From JABGQS01 sp963674545 (GTDB lineage: Bacteria; Bacillota; Clostridia; Christensenellales; SZUA-584): a stretch of DNA of 64,000 nucleotides. Each line of letters starts with the position of its first letter. The stretch's first letter is position 1. Positions 43,741-52,098 of this stretch are shown here, one piece after another. The stretch covers positions 1,364,001-1,428,000 of the forward strand of contig CAXXFB010000001.1 of NCBI GenBank assembly GCA_963674545.2, given 5' to 3'. A program made the translations under genes and the position numbers. The notes below the pieces were generated by a model. The model did no database searches. It saw nothing but the letters and a program-made list of their open reading frames with translations, and had not been told where the DNA came from.

Positions 43741-45252
43741 CTACAGGCAGCATTTCATCATGATAGCTTCCTGGGAAGCTTCGCCTTTGCTGAGCTCGCC
43801 TACCATCCTACCGCCTGCCAGAACTATAAAGCGGTCACACATCGCTATCAGTTCGGGAAGTTCGCTTGATACCATTATTATTGATATTCCCATAGACACA
43901 AGCTTATTGATAAGGTTGTATATCTCGTTTTTAGAACCAACGTCGATTCCTTTTGTTGGTTCGTCAAGAATGAGTATTTTCGGCTCGCTGTTAAGCGCCT
44001 TTGCAAGCACCACTTTTTGCTGGTTGCCCCCTGAGAGGTTGACTACCATTGTATCAGTGCCGTTCGCCTTAATATTGAGCGATTTCATATACTCACTCGA
44101 AACGTTATTTTCAAGTTTTTTGCTAATTATCGAACCTTTCAGTATTTTCTTAAGATTCGATAATACGATGTTGTGTTTTATATTTGCAAGCATCAAAAGC
44201 CCGTCCGTTTTACGGTCTTCCGAAACCATAGCTATACCGTTTTTTATAGCGTCACTGCATCTTTGTATTTTTATCTCTTCATTGTTAATGTATGTCCTGC
44301 CGCTTTTTACAGGATACTTACCGAATATTGCGTTAAGTGTCTCTGATCGGCCCGAACCGACAAGCCCTGCTATCCCCAAGACTTCTCCTTTATTCAACGA
44401 AAAGCTAATATCTTCAATCAGGTTCCTGTCCTGTATTTTCGGATGTTCTACAGTCAGGTTTTCTATCCGAAGCAGTTCATCACCGATAGGCGTGCTGCGC
44501 TGCGGATACATGTTTGTTATCTCACGTCCTACCATGTCTCTTACTATAATGGACGTATCATATTCATCCCTGTTATAAACTGATATTTTTTTACCGTCTC
44601 TAAGAATAGTTACCGAGTCGGTAAGCGCCAATATTTCCTCAAGTTTATGTGTAACAAAAACTATGCTGGTTCCTCTTTGTTTCAAATCCCTGATAATGTG
44701 GAACAGGTTTTCAACATCTTCCTTGGAAAGCGCAGTAGTCGGCTCATCCAGTATAAGCACTTCTGGCTCCCATGAAAGCGCACGTGCGATCATTAGCAGC
44801 TGTTTCTGGCCTATGCTTAACATCCTTACACGCATTCTCGGCGATAGCTTGATCTTGTTCTTTTCCAGAAATGCTGCAGTTCTTTTATTTAGTTCCGATG
44901 GTTTTGTAAATGCCCTCTTGTCCGCCGACAAATGCCCGACGAATATATTCTCCGCTACAGTCAAATCGTTCATTACATTAATTTCCTGCGGCACGAAACC
45001 TATACCTTTTCTAAGTGCATCATGCGGAGACGAAAATTCAACTTCACTTCCGTTGACAACTATAGTGCCCTTAAACGACCCTGATTTATATATGCCGTTA
45101 ATCACCTTGAGAATCGTGGACTTGCCGGCTCCGTTTTCGCCAATCAAACCCATTATCTCACCTTTTTTGACATGCATACTGACGTCGTCAACTGCTTTTA
45201 CACCAGGAAAGGTTTTTATAATGTTTCTGGCTTCCAAAATAAATTCAGACAT
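43741..45252 (-). CDS. Sugar ABC transporter ATP-binding protein (RbsA/MglA-type)
   Basis: 503 residues with two nucleotide-binding domains. First: Walker A GENGAGKST (about 38-46), signature LSIGQKQ and Walker B LILDEPTTAL. Second: degenerate Walker A LVGSGRSE, signature LSGGNQQK and Walker B LILDEPTKGID. This asymmetry is normal for the CUT2 class that imports monosaccharides such as ribose, xylose, galactose. It follows the binding-protein gene after a strong hairpin. Confidence 0.95.
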   Translation of the reverse strand: MSEFILEARNIIKTFPGVKAVDDVSMHVKKGEIMGLIGENGAGKSTILKVINGIYKSGSFKGTIVVNGSEVEFSSPHDALRKGIGFVPQEINVMNDLTVAENIFVGHLSADKRAFTKPSELNKRTAAFLEKNKIKLSPRMRVRMLSIGQKQLLMIARALSWEPEVLILDEPTTALSKEDVENLFHIIRDLKQRGTSIVFVTHKLEEILALTDSVTILRDGKKISVYNRDEYDTSIIVRDMVGREITNMYPQRSTPIGDELLRIENLTVEHPKIQDRNLIEDISFSLNKGEVLGIAGLVGSGRSETLNAIFGKYPVKSGRTYINNEEIKIQRCSDAIKNGIAMVSEDRKTDGLLMLANIKHNIVLSNLKKILKGSIISKKLENNVSSEYMKSLNIKANGTDTMVVNLSGGNQQKVVLAKALNSEPKILILDEPTKGIDVGSKNEIYNLINKLVSMGISIIMVSSELPELIAMCDRFIVLAGGRMVGELSKGEASQEAIMMKCCL

Positions 45253-45275
45253 CTAAGATCTCCTTTTTGCTGACA

Positions 45276-45310
45276 GCCGGGCAGACCCTTGAATAACAGG
45301 CCTGCCCGGC
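45276..45310 (-). repeat. Hairpin between binding protein and ABC ATPase genes
   Basis: Minus strand GCCGGGCAGGCC ... GGGTCTGCCCGGC, a GC-rich stem of about 10-11 bp without a U-tract. Such structures stabilise the binding-protein part of the message and lower ATPase expression. Confidence 0.8.
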
Positions 45311-45337
45311 AATTCAGCTTGGTTTTCTCTTTATTGA

Positions 45338-46423
45338 TTAGTTATTCAGCTTTTCGAATGCTTCTTCAACCTTCTCCAGAACAGTGTAATACTCATCGAT
45401 ATTGTCCGTTGTTACCAGCGGAGCTTCGAGCAGATTGTTGTATTCAACTTCTCCGCCGCGAAGAAGAGTATCCAGCATTTCAGCACATAGTGCAAACTCA
45501 GCATAAAGCGGCTGTGCAACTACTGCATAGATTTTCCCTTCGGCAACAAGATCTAGGTTAACACGGCTGTAGTCCATAGCTATGGCGCAGATTTGCTTGC
45601 CTGTGTTTTCCTGTGCTCCTGCCCATGTGGACGGGCCGGCTCCTGTTGTCGAGAACGCTCCCGCGATATCTGGGTTTGCCTGGATTATCGCAGTCGCTCT
45701 GTCTATCGCCGTCGGTGTGTCGAAACCTTCTTCAATCGGGTCGAGTACAACAACGTCCGGATAAGCTATGCTCATTTCATCTGCGAAACCTGCTGCTGCT
45801 GCGTCTTCAGTCGGGTTGAAGCTTCCTTCTGTAACCGCAACTGTTCCTACTCCGCCTATCTGTTCTCCGATGGCACGTGCCGCTGCTCTTCCGTAAGCAT
45901 CTGCGTCGCAGGCTGCCCATGCGCTGAGGCCTGGTATTGTTCCTTCATCAACCTTTGTATGACCTGTTACGACATATATCCCGTCGTCAGAGAGTTTCTT
46001 GATGTATTGGTTTACTGAGTCATCGAAAATATATACAACCATACCTTCGATTTTGTGCTGCACAATTCCTGCTTCCATAAGGTCATAAGCCTTAGGAATA
46101 TCCCAATCGTCCGGTGCATACAGCTTTGGCTCATATCCAAGCTCTTCTGCTCTGTTCAAAAAGCCTGCTATCATGATCTGCACAACCGGGTGGCTTTTTA
46201 GCGCCATAGTGAATCCGATCGGGTGCTCCAGCGGATCATATGCTGCTGCAGTGTCATCGCCCGAAGCATCATCACTCGAAGTATCTGCGCTGGAAGTGTC
46301 ATCTGCCGCAGTTGATGTGTCGTCCGCCGAAGTATCCGTAGTATCGGCAGTATCCGGCGTACATCCGGCGATGAGACCAACCAACATGAGTGTCACGAGT
46401 AAGAAAGTTAACGTTCTTTTCAT
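45338..46423 (-). CDS. Sugar ABC transporter substrate-binding lipoprotein
   Basis: 361 residues from ATG 46423 (GGAGG 8 bp upstream). Lipoprotein signal MKRTLTFLLVTLMLVGLIAGC (Cys21), a Thr/Asp/Ser-rich linker (about 22-56), then a Peripla_BP_4 fold with HPIGFTMALKSHPVVQIMIAGF at the start, and GAGPSTWAGAQENTGKQICAIAMDYSRVNLDLVAEGKIYAVVAQPLY near the hinge. Binds a monosaccharide or related ligand outside the cell and delivers it to the permeases. First gene of the transporter part; linked to the SDR/ADH genes upstream. Confidence 0.93.
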   Translation of the reverse strand: MKRTLTFLLVTLMLVGLIAGCTPDTADTTDTSADDTSTAADDTSSADTSSDDASGDDTAAAYDPLEHPIGFTMALKSHPVVQIMIAGFLNRAEELGYEPKLYAPDDWDIPKAYDLMEAGIVQHKIEGMVVYIFDDSVNQYIKKLSDDGIYVVTGHTKVDEGTIPGLSAWAACDADAYGRAAARAIGEQIGGVGTVAVTEGSFNPTEDAAAAGFADEMSIAYPDVVVLDPIEEGFDTPTAIDRATAIIQANPDIAGAFSTTGAGPSTWAGAQENTGKQICAIAMDYSRVNLDLVAEGKIYAVVAQPLYAEFALCAEMLDTLLRGGEVEYNNLLEAPLVTTDNIDEYYTVLEKVEEAFEKLNN

Positions 46424-46542
46424 TTCCTTTTCCTCCATTTTTATTATTGAATTTCCAAAAATCATTAGCCCGTCACGCTACAATCTTTGAATATCCGATT
46501 TAAAATTGACCATTCATTGCTTTTGGTCAAATCATATTCATA

Positions 46543-47588
46543 CTATATCTCCAAGAGCCTTTTTATCTTCTTTTCGTTATTGTTTTTATAATCGTCCAGC
46601 ACGTTCTTTGCGTCGTCTAGCGGATATACTCCCGTTATCATTGGCGAAAAGTCTATCTTCTTTGTTTCCATCATTTTTAGAACGACCGGCCCCATATTCG
46701 GGCTTCCCATTACTGAGATTATCTGGACATCTTTGATTACGGCAAGGTCTATATCAAGATTGTGTATCGGTTGTTCATAGAAAGCTACTACCGATATCCT
46801 TCCACTCATAGCAATCATTTTCGTTGAAAGAATAAACATATCCGCATTGCCTGAGGATTCAATAATCACATTTGGGCCTTTACCGTCAGTCAGCTCCATT
46901 ATGCGTGAATACAAGTCTTCTTTTGTTGTGTTTATCGTAACATCGGCACCCAGCTTTTTGCCAACATCCAGCTTAAAGTCTTTTCTTCCTGCCAATATAA
47001 CGCTCTTTGCTCCTGAATACTTTACAAACGGAACGGCTCCAAGGCCAATAGGCCCTGTTCCTATAACAAGAACATCGTCACCTATTTTTATATCACCTTT
47101 TTTCACGGAGTTGAGGCCGGTAGCAATCGGCTCGACCAGCGCACCTTCCTGAAGTGATATATTGTCCGGAAGAGAAAACACATGCCTTTCTGGCATTACA
47201 GTATATTGCGCATATCCTCCGTCGATGGCGTTTATCGTTCCGACAGCCTGCATATGCTCACAGTTAAGATAATCGCCTTCCCTGCACACATCACATACAC
47301 CGCACGATACCCCAGTATCCGCCACGACTCTGTCTCCAATCTTGAATCTTGTAACATCACACCCAACAGCATCTATGACGCCGAATACTCATGTCCTAAA
47401 GTCATTGGATATCTTATAAGCCCGGCTTCAATAAAACTGCTCTCGCCCGAATATATCGAATGATCTGTAGCGCATATACCGCAGTATTTAACAGCAATTC
47501 TAACTTCATTGCCCTTTAACTCTGGTACAGGTATCTGCATTATTCTTAAATCGTTTGCTCCGTATAATCTTGCTGCCTTCATTTCCAT
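46543..47588 (-). pseudogene. Zinc-dependent alcohol (sorbitol/threonine-type) dehydrogenase, one frameshift
   Basis: Starts at ATG 47588 (GGAGG 7 bp upstream) as MEMKAARLYG and reads to LGHEYS, then shifts frame near 47382-47385. Adding one base makes 1047 bp, 348 residues with the junction HEYS-GVIDAVG. MDR features: CGICATDHSIY (catalytic Zn Cys), GHE, structural zinc CGVCDVCREGDYLNC, and the Rossmann loop VLVIGTGPIGLGAVPF. The downstream part would otherwise start at an internal ATG within the domain, so this is a single broken gene or a sequencing error. It follows the SDR gene by 28 bp. Confidence 0.85.
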
Positions 47589-47616
47589 GTTTTTTCCTCC
47601 AAGTAGTACTGAATAA

Positions 47617-48420
47617 TTAATATGCAATGCATCCGCCGTCAACACAAAGCAAATGCCCAATTACATAAGTTGATGCTTCAGAAGCCAGAAACACACATGC
47701 ACCGACGATTTCATCCGGTTTTGCAAACCGTCCTATGGGAAATCGCTGCAGCATTTCCTGCTCATACCCGGGGTTTTCATCTATACACTGTTTAAGCAGC
47801 TTTGTCTCAAAAGTCCCCGGCAATATTGCGTTCACCCTAACTCCCCGTTTTGCCCATTCCACTGCTGAAGTCTTTGTCATCTGGGCAACACCGCCCTTGC
47901 TAGCGCAGTAGGCGGCGCTGTTCGGGATAGCCACAAGAGAACCAAGCGAGCCGAAATTTATAATGCTGCCTTTGCCCTGCTCCAGCATAACTCTGCCTGC
48001 ATATTTTGACAAAAGGAACGAGCCCTTCAGGTTTACATTTAGCACCAGATCCCAGTCGTTCTCATCAAAATCTTCAAACGGCATTCTTCTCGTTATCCCT
48101 GCACAGTTTACGAGTATGTCAATTTTCCCGTATTCATCTATGGTCTCCTGAGTTATTCTCTGCGCATCTTCTGATTTTGTCACATCGGCTATTACAGAGC
48201 ATGCTTTATAGCCCATACCTTCGATTTGCATCTTTGTCTGCTCTACGCTTTCCGGGTTCATATCGGCCAATACGACATCTGCGCCGCTTTTAGCAAATCC
48301 CAGAGCTACCGCTTTGCCAAGCCCACTGCCCGCCCCTGTTATTATCGCAGACTTGCCCTCCAGGCAGAACATCTGAAGTGCAGGATACTTCTCTAGTCTG
48401 TCTACCGTCTTCTCTGACAT
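47617..48420 (-). CDS. Short-chain dehydrogenase/reductase (2-deoxy-gluconate dehydrogenase-like)
   Basis: 267 residues. Rossmann loop ITGAGSGLGKAVAL, VLVNCAGITRRMPFEDF (NNAG-equivalent with 'RR' as in KduD), and catalytic Ser and Tyr-x-x-x-Lys in INFGSLGSLVAIPNSAAYCASKGG. C-terminus YVIGHLLCVDGGCIAY. The KduD/gluconate dehydrogenase group is the closest by eye. First gene after the LacI operator at 48451, so the head of the catabolic run. Confidence 0.9.
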   Translation of the reverse strand: MSEKTVDRLEKYPALQMFCLEGKSAIITGAGSGLGKAVALGFAKSGADVVLADMNPESVEQTKMQIEGMGYKACSVIADVTKSEDAQRITQETIDEYGKIDILVNCAGITRRMPFEDFDENDWDLVLNVNLKGSFLLSKYAGRVMLEQGKGSIINFGSLGSLVAIPNSAAYCASKGGVAQMTKTSAVEWAKRGVRVNAILPGTFETKLLKQCIDENPGYEQEMLQRFPIGRFAKPDEIVGACVFLASEASTYVIGHLLCVDGGCIAY

Positions 48421-48450
48421 CTCAAACTCCTTATATTGGTCTATATGGAA

Positions 48451-48467
48451 GGGGTTAACGTTTCCCC
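48451..48467. promoter_or_regulatory. LacI-family operator 1 (upstream of the SDR)
   Basis: GGGGTTAACGTTTCCCC, matching the operator shared by four sites in this region (central AACGTT with GGG/CCC flanks). It sits 31 bp before the SDR start, in the leader of the catabolic run. Confidence 0.85.
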
Positions 48468-48498
48468 TTTGCGTATATTTTCAATGAATATCGTACTT

Positions 48499-49551
48499 CT
48501 AATACATATTTTTATAACAGCTAAGATTGCTAAGCATCACAAGCTCTGGCCTTAAGAACCTTTCACCAAAAGGCTTCCGGCTCTCTGTTAAATGTCGGAA
48601 CATGAGATCTACCGCATTTCTTGCCTGCAGGTACTGATTCTGGAAAAGTGTTGCATGCAGACTTCCCCTCTCCATGCATCCGGCAAGCTCTGGATGAAGG
48701 TCGTGCCCAATCACTTTTATGTCCGTTCTTCCCATATCTTCAAGACATTTGCACATACCAACCGAGTTGTTTGACGCAACATATATCCCGGCGATATTTT
48801 CGTTTTCTTCAATTACCCGCCTTGTTATCTGCTTGTTTGCCTCCACTCCTTCAAATGAGGATGTGAACCTTTTTGGCATTTTCAATCCGAAGACAGTGCT
48901 TGAATCTACAAAGCTTTTATAACATTCTCTGTGTATCGTAGCATCTTCTTCCGGCAGAAATATCGCTACCTGTTTGCTTTTATCTATGCAAAGGCTGAGA
49001 AACTGCGCCGCCAGTCTGCCAAGAACAAACCCATCTGACCTTACCATGCCAATAAGCGGCGTTCCGTCCGTAGGCGCTGAAACAATAGCTGCAATGGGAA
49101 TATCCACACCCTTCTCAACAAGCAGATTATTGAACCCGGGCACTACTTGGTTCGACAATATGATTATTCCGTTGACCTTATCGGCTATTAGCTCGCCTGC
49201 TGCTTTTATCGTTTCTTGCTGGCTTCTTGGAGCCTTAATGGTAACGTGAAAGTTATAATCCAGTAAATCCTTGATAGAGCTTTCAACACCGTCGAAAACA
49301 TACCTTGTAAAATTCTCCGGGTATGCCGGCGATATAAAACCGATAGTCTTAGAATTCCTCGCAAGGCTCTGTGCAAGCTTGTTAGGTCTGTAATCCATTT
49401 TTTTTGCGATATCCAGTATAGCCCGTCTTGTTTCTTCACTTACTTTTGGTTTGTCATTCAGCGCTTTGTACACCGTTGTAACAGACACACCTGCGGCTTC
49501 TGAAATATCTTTTATAGTAACACGTTTGATTGGCCCTTTCCCCCCTTGCAC
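48499..49551 (-). CDS. LacI family transcriptional regulator
   Basis: 350 residues as annotated. The HTH is VTIKDISEAAGVSVTTVYKALNDKPKVSEETRRAILDIAKKMDYRPNKLAQSLARN, followed by a Peripla_BP sugar-sensing core. The start is unclear: GTG 49551 is the only in-frame start and has no ribosome binding site upstream, while the purine-rich GGGGGGAAAGGG lies after it, as if translation began near PIKRVTIKD. The DNA contains an operator just upstream (49559-49575), implying autorepression. It almost certainly controls the URO-D gene and the catabolic run. Confidence 0.92.
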   Translation of the reverse strand: MQGGKGPIKRVTIKDISEAAGVSVTTVYKALNDKPKVSEETRRAILDIAKKMDYRPNKLAQSLARNSKTIGFISPAYPENFTRYVFDGVESSIKDLLDYNFHVTIKAPRSQQETIKAAGELIADKVNGIIILSNQVVPGFNNLLVEKGVDIPIAAIVSAPTDGTPLIGMVRSDGFVLGRLAAQFLSLCIDKSKQVAIFLPEEDATIHRECYKSFVDSSTVFGLKMPKRFTSSFEGVEANKQITRRVIEENENIAGIYVASNNSVGMCKCLEDMGRTDIKVIGHDLHPELAGCMERGSLHATLFQNQYLQARNAVDLMFRHLTESRKPFGERFLRPELVMLSNLSCYKNMY

Positions 49552-49558
49552 TAGAAAT

Positions 49559-49575
49559 GGAGTTAACGTTTATCC
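49559..49575. promoter_or_regulatory. LacI-family operator 2 (upstream of lacI)
   Basis: GGAGTTAACGTTTATCC, matching the four-site consensus at 14 of 17 positions or better. It directly precedes the lacI gene, suggesting autoregulation. Confidence 0.8.
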
Positions 49576-49617
49576 TATAAGAATATTCGATGTCAATCTG
49601 GCTAAATCCTCTATTCT

Positions 49618-50850
49618 TCAAACAGGATAGCTGCCAAACTCCTTGACTGCTTCTATCATTGCTTCAACATTGCAAGGAGAAACGCCGTGTTGAAGATTGT
49701 GCACCGGCGAGAATATATATCCGCCGCCCGGCGCAAATATCTCTACCCTCTCCTTCGCCTGCTTTGCAACCTCTTCCGGAGTACCGAACGGAAGGACTGT
49801 CTGAGTGTCTACGCCGCCGCCCCAGAAAACTATCCTTGAGCCAAATTCATCCTTTAGCCGTTGGGGGTCCATATTTGCAGTGTTTACATGAACAGGATTC
49901 AGTATATCTATGCCTGCGTCTATTATGTGTTCTATTATGTTATATATAGATCCGCAGCTATGCATCGCTATTTTTACGTTAAAATTAGAGTGTATATAAT
50001 CTGTTATTTTCCTATAGTTCGGTCTGTGCAGATCTTTGAAAATATCCGGATTAAATATCTCTGCCTTTTGTGAACCGTAGTCTGTTCCAGACAGCAGAAT
50101 GATATCTATGTAATCACCCAACGCTTCAAGATATAGTCCGCTGTTCTCAATTGCTCTTTGTGCTGTTGCTTCCAATATTTCATTTGCGTATTCAGGTTCT
50201 GCTGTTAATATGCAGTACCAGTCGCTCACTGTATGCCCTGCAAACAGAGCGTTTGTACCAAGACCACCCTTAAGAAAAGAACCGCAAAGCGAAAATGAAG
50301 TGTAGTCGAAAAGTGTCTTTGCCCTGCGCTGCATGATTTTTAAATCTTCATCACTATAAAGCGGGATAGCTTTTCTCCATTCTTCCGGGTCCATAAAGTT
50401 CCACTCTGACGTCATAGCAGTCGGGTCTTCTATATCGAAATACAACCCGCCCGGTGACATCTGTGCAATGCTTTTCCCGCTCTTGTTTTTAAGATGAAGA
50501 TAACCTTTATCATCCTCTTCGGGCATATAGTCCCCAGACATTAAAACGGTGTTGCCGGCGTATGTGTTCCATGTCTTCCAGTTGCTTCCCTTCAGCCCGA
50601 ACGATTGAGAATAGTTTTCAACTACCATTATGTCCGAACTTAGCGTTTTGAGCATAAGATAGTCTGGGATTGCGAGCATCTGCCATGGGTCATAAACTTT
50701 CGGTGGCAGCACGTCCAGCATATAGTGTTTTGCCAGCTCACAATACTCATCTACGTGAATACCAGTAACCTGTGAACCACCAAGGTCTATCGGAACTCTG
50801 TCCGGTTCTTTATGATTGATAGTAAGTCTTACACGTTCTCTTGAATCCAC
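49618..50850 (-). CDS. Uroporphyrinogen decarboxylase (URO-D) family protein, GTG start
   Basis: 410 residues from GTG 50850, with AGGAGC 7 bp upstream. TIM-barrel URO-D features: NHKEPDRVPIDLGG (N-terminal signature of the MtaA/CmuA-like group), and a late AMHSCGSIYNIIEHIIDAGIDILNPVHVN with the HxC metal site of methyltransferase members. Members of this branch act on methylcorrinoids or unknown substrates rather than on uroporphyrinogen. No cognate corrinoid protein is in the window. Two LacI operators in front place it in the sugar regulon, an unexpected combination. Confidence 0.9.
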   Translation of the reverse strand: MDSRERVRLTINHKEPDRVPIDLGGSQVTGIHVDEYCELAKHYMLDVLPPKVYDPWQMLAIPDYLMLKTLSSDIMVVENYSQSFGLKGSNWKTWNTYAGNTVLMSGDYMPEEDDKGYLHLKNKSGKSIAQMSPGGLYFDIEDPTAMTSEWNFMDPEEWRKAIPLYSDEDLKIMQRRAKTLFDYTSFSLCGSFLKGGLGTNALFAGHTVSDWYCILTAEPEYANEILEATAQRAIENSGLYLEALGDYIDIILLSGTDYGSQKAEIFNPDIFKDLHRPNYRKITDYIHSNFNVKIAMHSCGSIYNIIEHIIDAGIDILNPVHVNTANMDPQRLKDEFGSRIVFWGGGVDTQTVLPFGTPEEVAKQAKERVEIFAPGGGYIFSPVHNLQHGVSPCNVEAMIEAVKEFGSYPV

Positions 50851-50869
50851 TTAATCGCTCCTGATTGTC

Positions 50870-50886
50870 GGGGTTAACGTTTACCC
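50870..50886. promoter_or_regulatory. LacI-family operator 3 (upstream of the URO-D gene)
   Basis: GGGGTTAACGTTTACCC, near-perfect palindrome about AACGTT. It is 20 bp before the GTG start. Confidence 0.88.
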
Positions 50887-50922
50887 TATCGCTAAAAAAA
50901 TATATATTCTGCTTTTTTCATC

Positions 50923-50939
50923 GGGGTTAACGTTTACCC
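50923..50939. promoter_or_regulatory. LacI-family operator 4 (second site upstream of the URO-D gene)
   Basis: Identical 17-base sequence GGGGTTAACGTTTACCC, 53 bp (about five helical turns) from operator 3, as expected for cooperative or looping repression. Confidence 0.88.
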
Positions 50940-51065
50940 TGGTTATAATATAGTATTCTACACAATTTCTTATTCTCCTTCTTTTTTTTAAATTTTTTTT
51001 AAATCTGCTTAAAATGACGTGGATAAAAATAATATATTTATACTATCAATACTTTTATAAAAAGG

Positions 51066-52094
51066 TCATAGATTCACAATAACTTTCATTGCACTGCCGC
51101 TTCTTGCTTTATCAAACGCAGCCTGCCAGTCTTCAATAGAATATATATCTTTTATAAAATCCTCAAGGTTTACTTCACCGCTGCTTATCAAAGCGATGCA
51201 CTTCTCCCATGTTGCAAATCCCGAGCTGTAGCTGAAGAATATATTTATCGCCTTCAGCACAGTTGCCGCCCAGTCTATCTCAACTTTGGTATGCGGAAGC
51301 CCTATAGCACAAAACTTTCCGTCTTTGCACAGCATGTCTATCCCCTGCCGTATCGCTGAAGGAGCGCCCGATAAATCTATAACCAGATCTGCCCCGCCTG
51401 CCGTTAATTCTTTTACTACGTTTACAGCATCTGTTTTCATCACGTTTATAGTCTCTGACGCACCGTACTCAATCGCCTTTTTGAACCTATATTCCTCGTC
51501 TGTGTCTATCCCGGTGACATACACATTAGCTGTTCCGCACGCTTTGAGTATCTGCAGTGTCAGCAGCGCAATCGGTCCGCATCCCAATATAACGGCACTA
51601 ATGTCCCCTCCAATGCCTATCTTTTCAAAAAGAGCATGTGCGGCTATCGCCATCGGTTCAAGCACTGCGGCTTCGTTAAAAGACATGTTGTCCGGTATCT
51701 TGTGCACCAAACTTTCTTCCATGCAAATATACTCTGCGAACGCACCGTTTGAAAGATATCCCGGAGAGCGTTTATGCGGGCACAGATGCCGCCTGCCTGA
51801 CAAACAGAACTTACACTTGCCGCAGGCTTTGGAATGCTGCTCGCACGCCACCCTGTCGCCCGGCTTTGCACATGTAACGTCCGCTCCGGTTTCTTCCACG
51901 ACTCCGGAGAATTCATGTCCGATTATAACGGGCGTATCTGCGAAAAAGTCACCGTCCTGTATCTTTAAATCAGTGCCGCAGATACCGCAAGCTTTAACCC
52001 TTATCAGTACCTCGTTTGGCTTAGGCACAGGCTTTGGCATATCCATCAATTCAATATTTCCTTTTCCGGGTTTTGTCTTTACTAATGCTTTCAT
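51066..52094 (-). CDS. Zinc-dependent alcohol dehydrogenase (sorbitol/galactitol-type MDR)
   Basis: 342 residues from ATG 52094, the first codon after the SMP-30 stop. MDR features: ACGICGTDLKIQDGDF (catalytic Zn Cys and His/Asp neighbourhood), GHEFSGVVEETGADV, structural zinc CGKCKFCLSGRRHLC, and the NAD loop VILGCGPIALLTLQI. Full length and intact, in contrast to the homologous ADH at 46543-47588. Substrate a polyol or sugar; it ends the second sugar operon. Confidence 0.93.
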   Translation of the reverse strand: MKALVKTKPGKGNIELMDMPKPVPKPNEVLIRVKACGICGTDLKIQDGDFFADTPVIIGHEFSGVVEETGADVTCAKPGDRVACEQHSKACGKCKFCLSGRRHLCPHKRSPGYLSNGAFAEYICMEESLVHKIPDNMSFNEAAVLEPMAIAAHALFEKIGIGGDISAVILGCGPIALLTLQILKACGTANVYVTGIDTDEEYRFKKAIEYGASETINVMKTDAVNVVKELTAGGADLVIDLSGAPSAIRQGIDMLCKDGKFCAIGLPHTKVEIDWAATVLKAINIFFSYSSGFATWEKCIALISSGEVNLEDFIKDIYSIEDWQAAFDKARSGSAMKVIVNL

Positions 52095-52098
52095 TATT

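Noticed and set aside
43760..44578. A 272-residue plus-strand open frame, antisense to the ABC ATPase gene
   Set aside because: It lies wholly opposite a well-conserved ATPase, has low-complexity Ser/Ile/Pro content and no ribosome binding site; the same pattern appears opposite several other genes.
48451..50939. The four palindromes as CcpA cre sites
   Set aside because: They share AACGTT with cre but have GGG/CCC ends instead of the cre TG/CA ends and cluster only at the LacI genes; a local LacI protein is the simpler binder. CcpA contact is not excluded.
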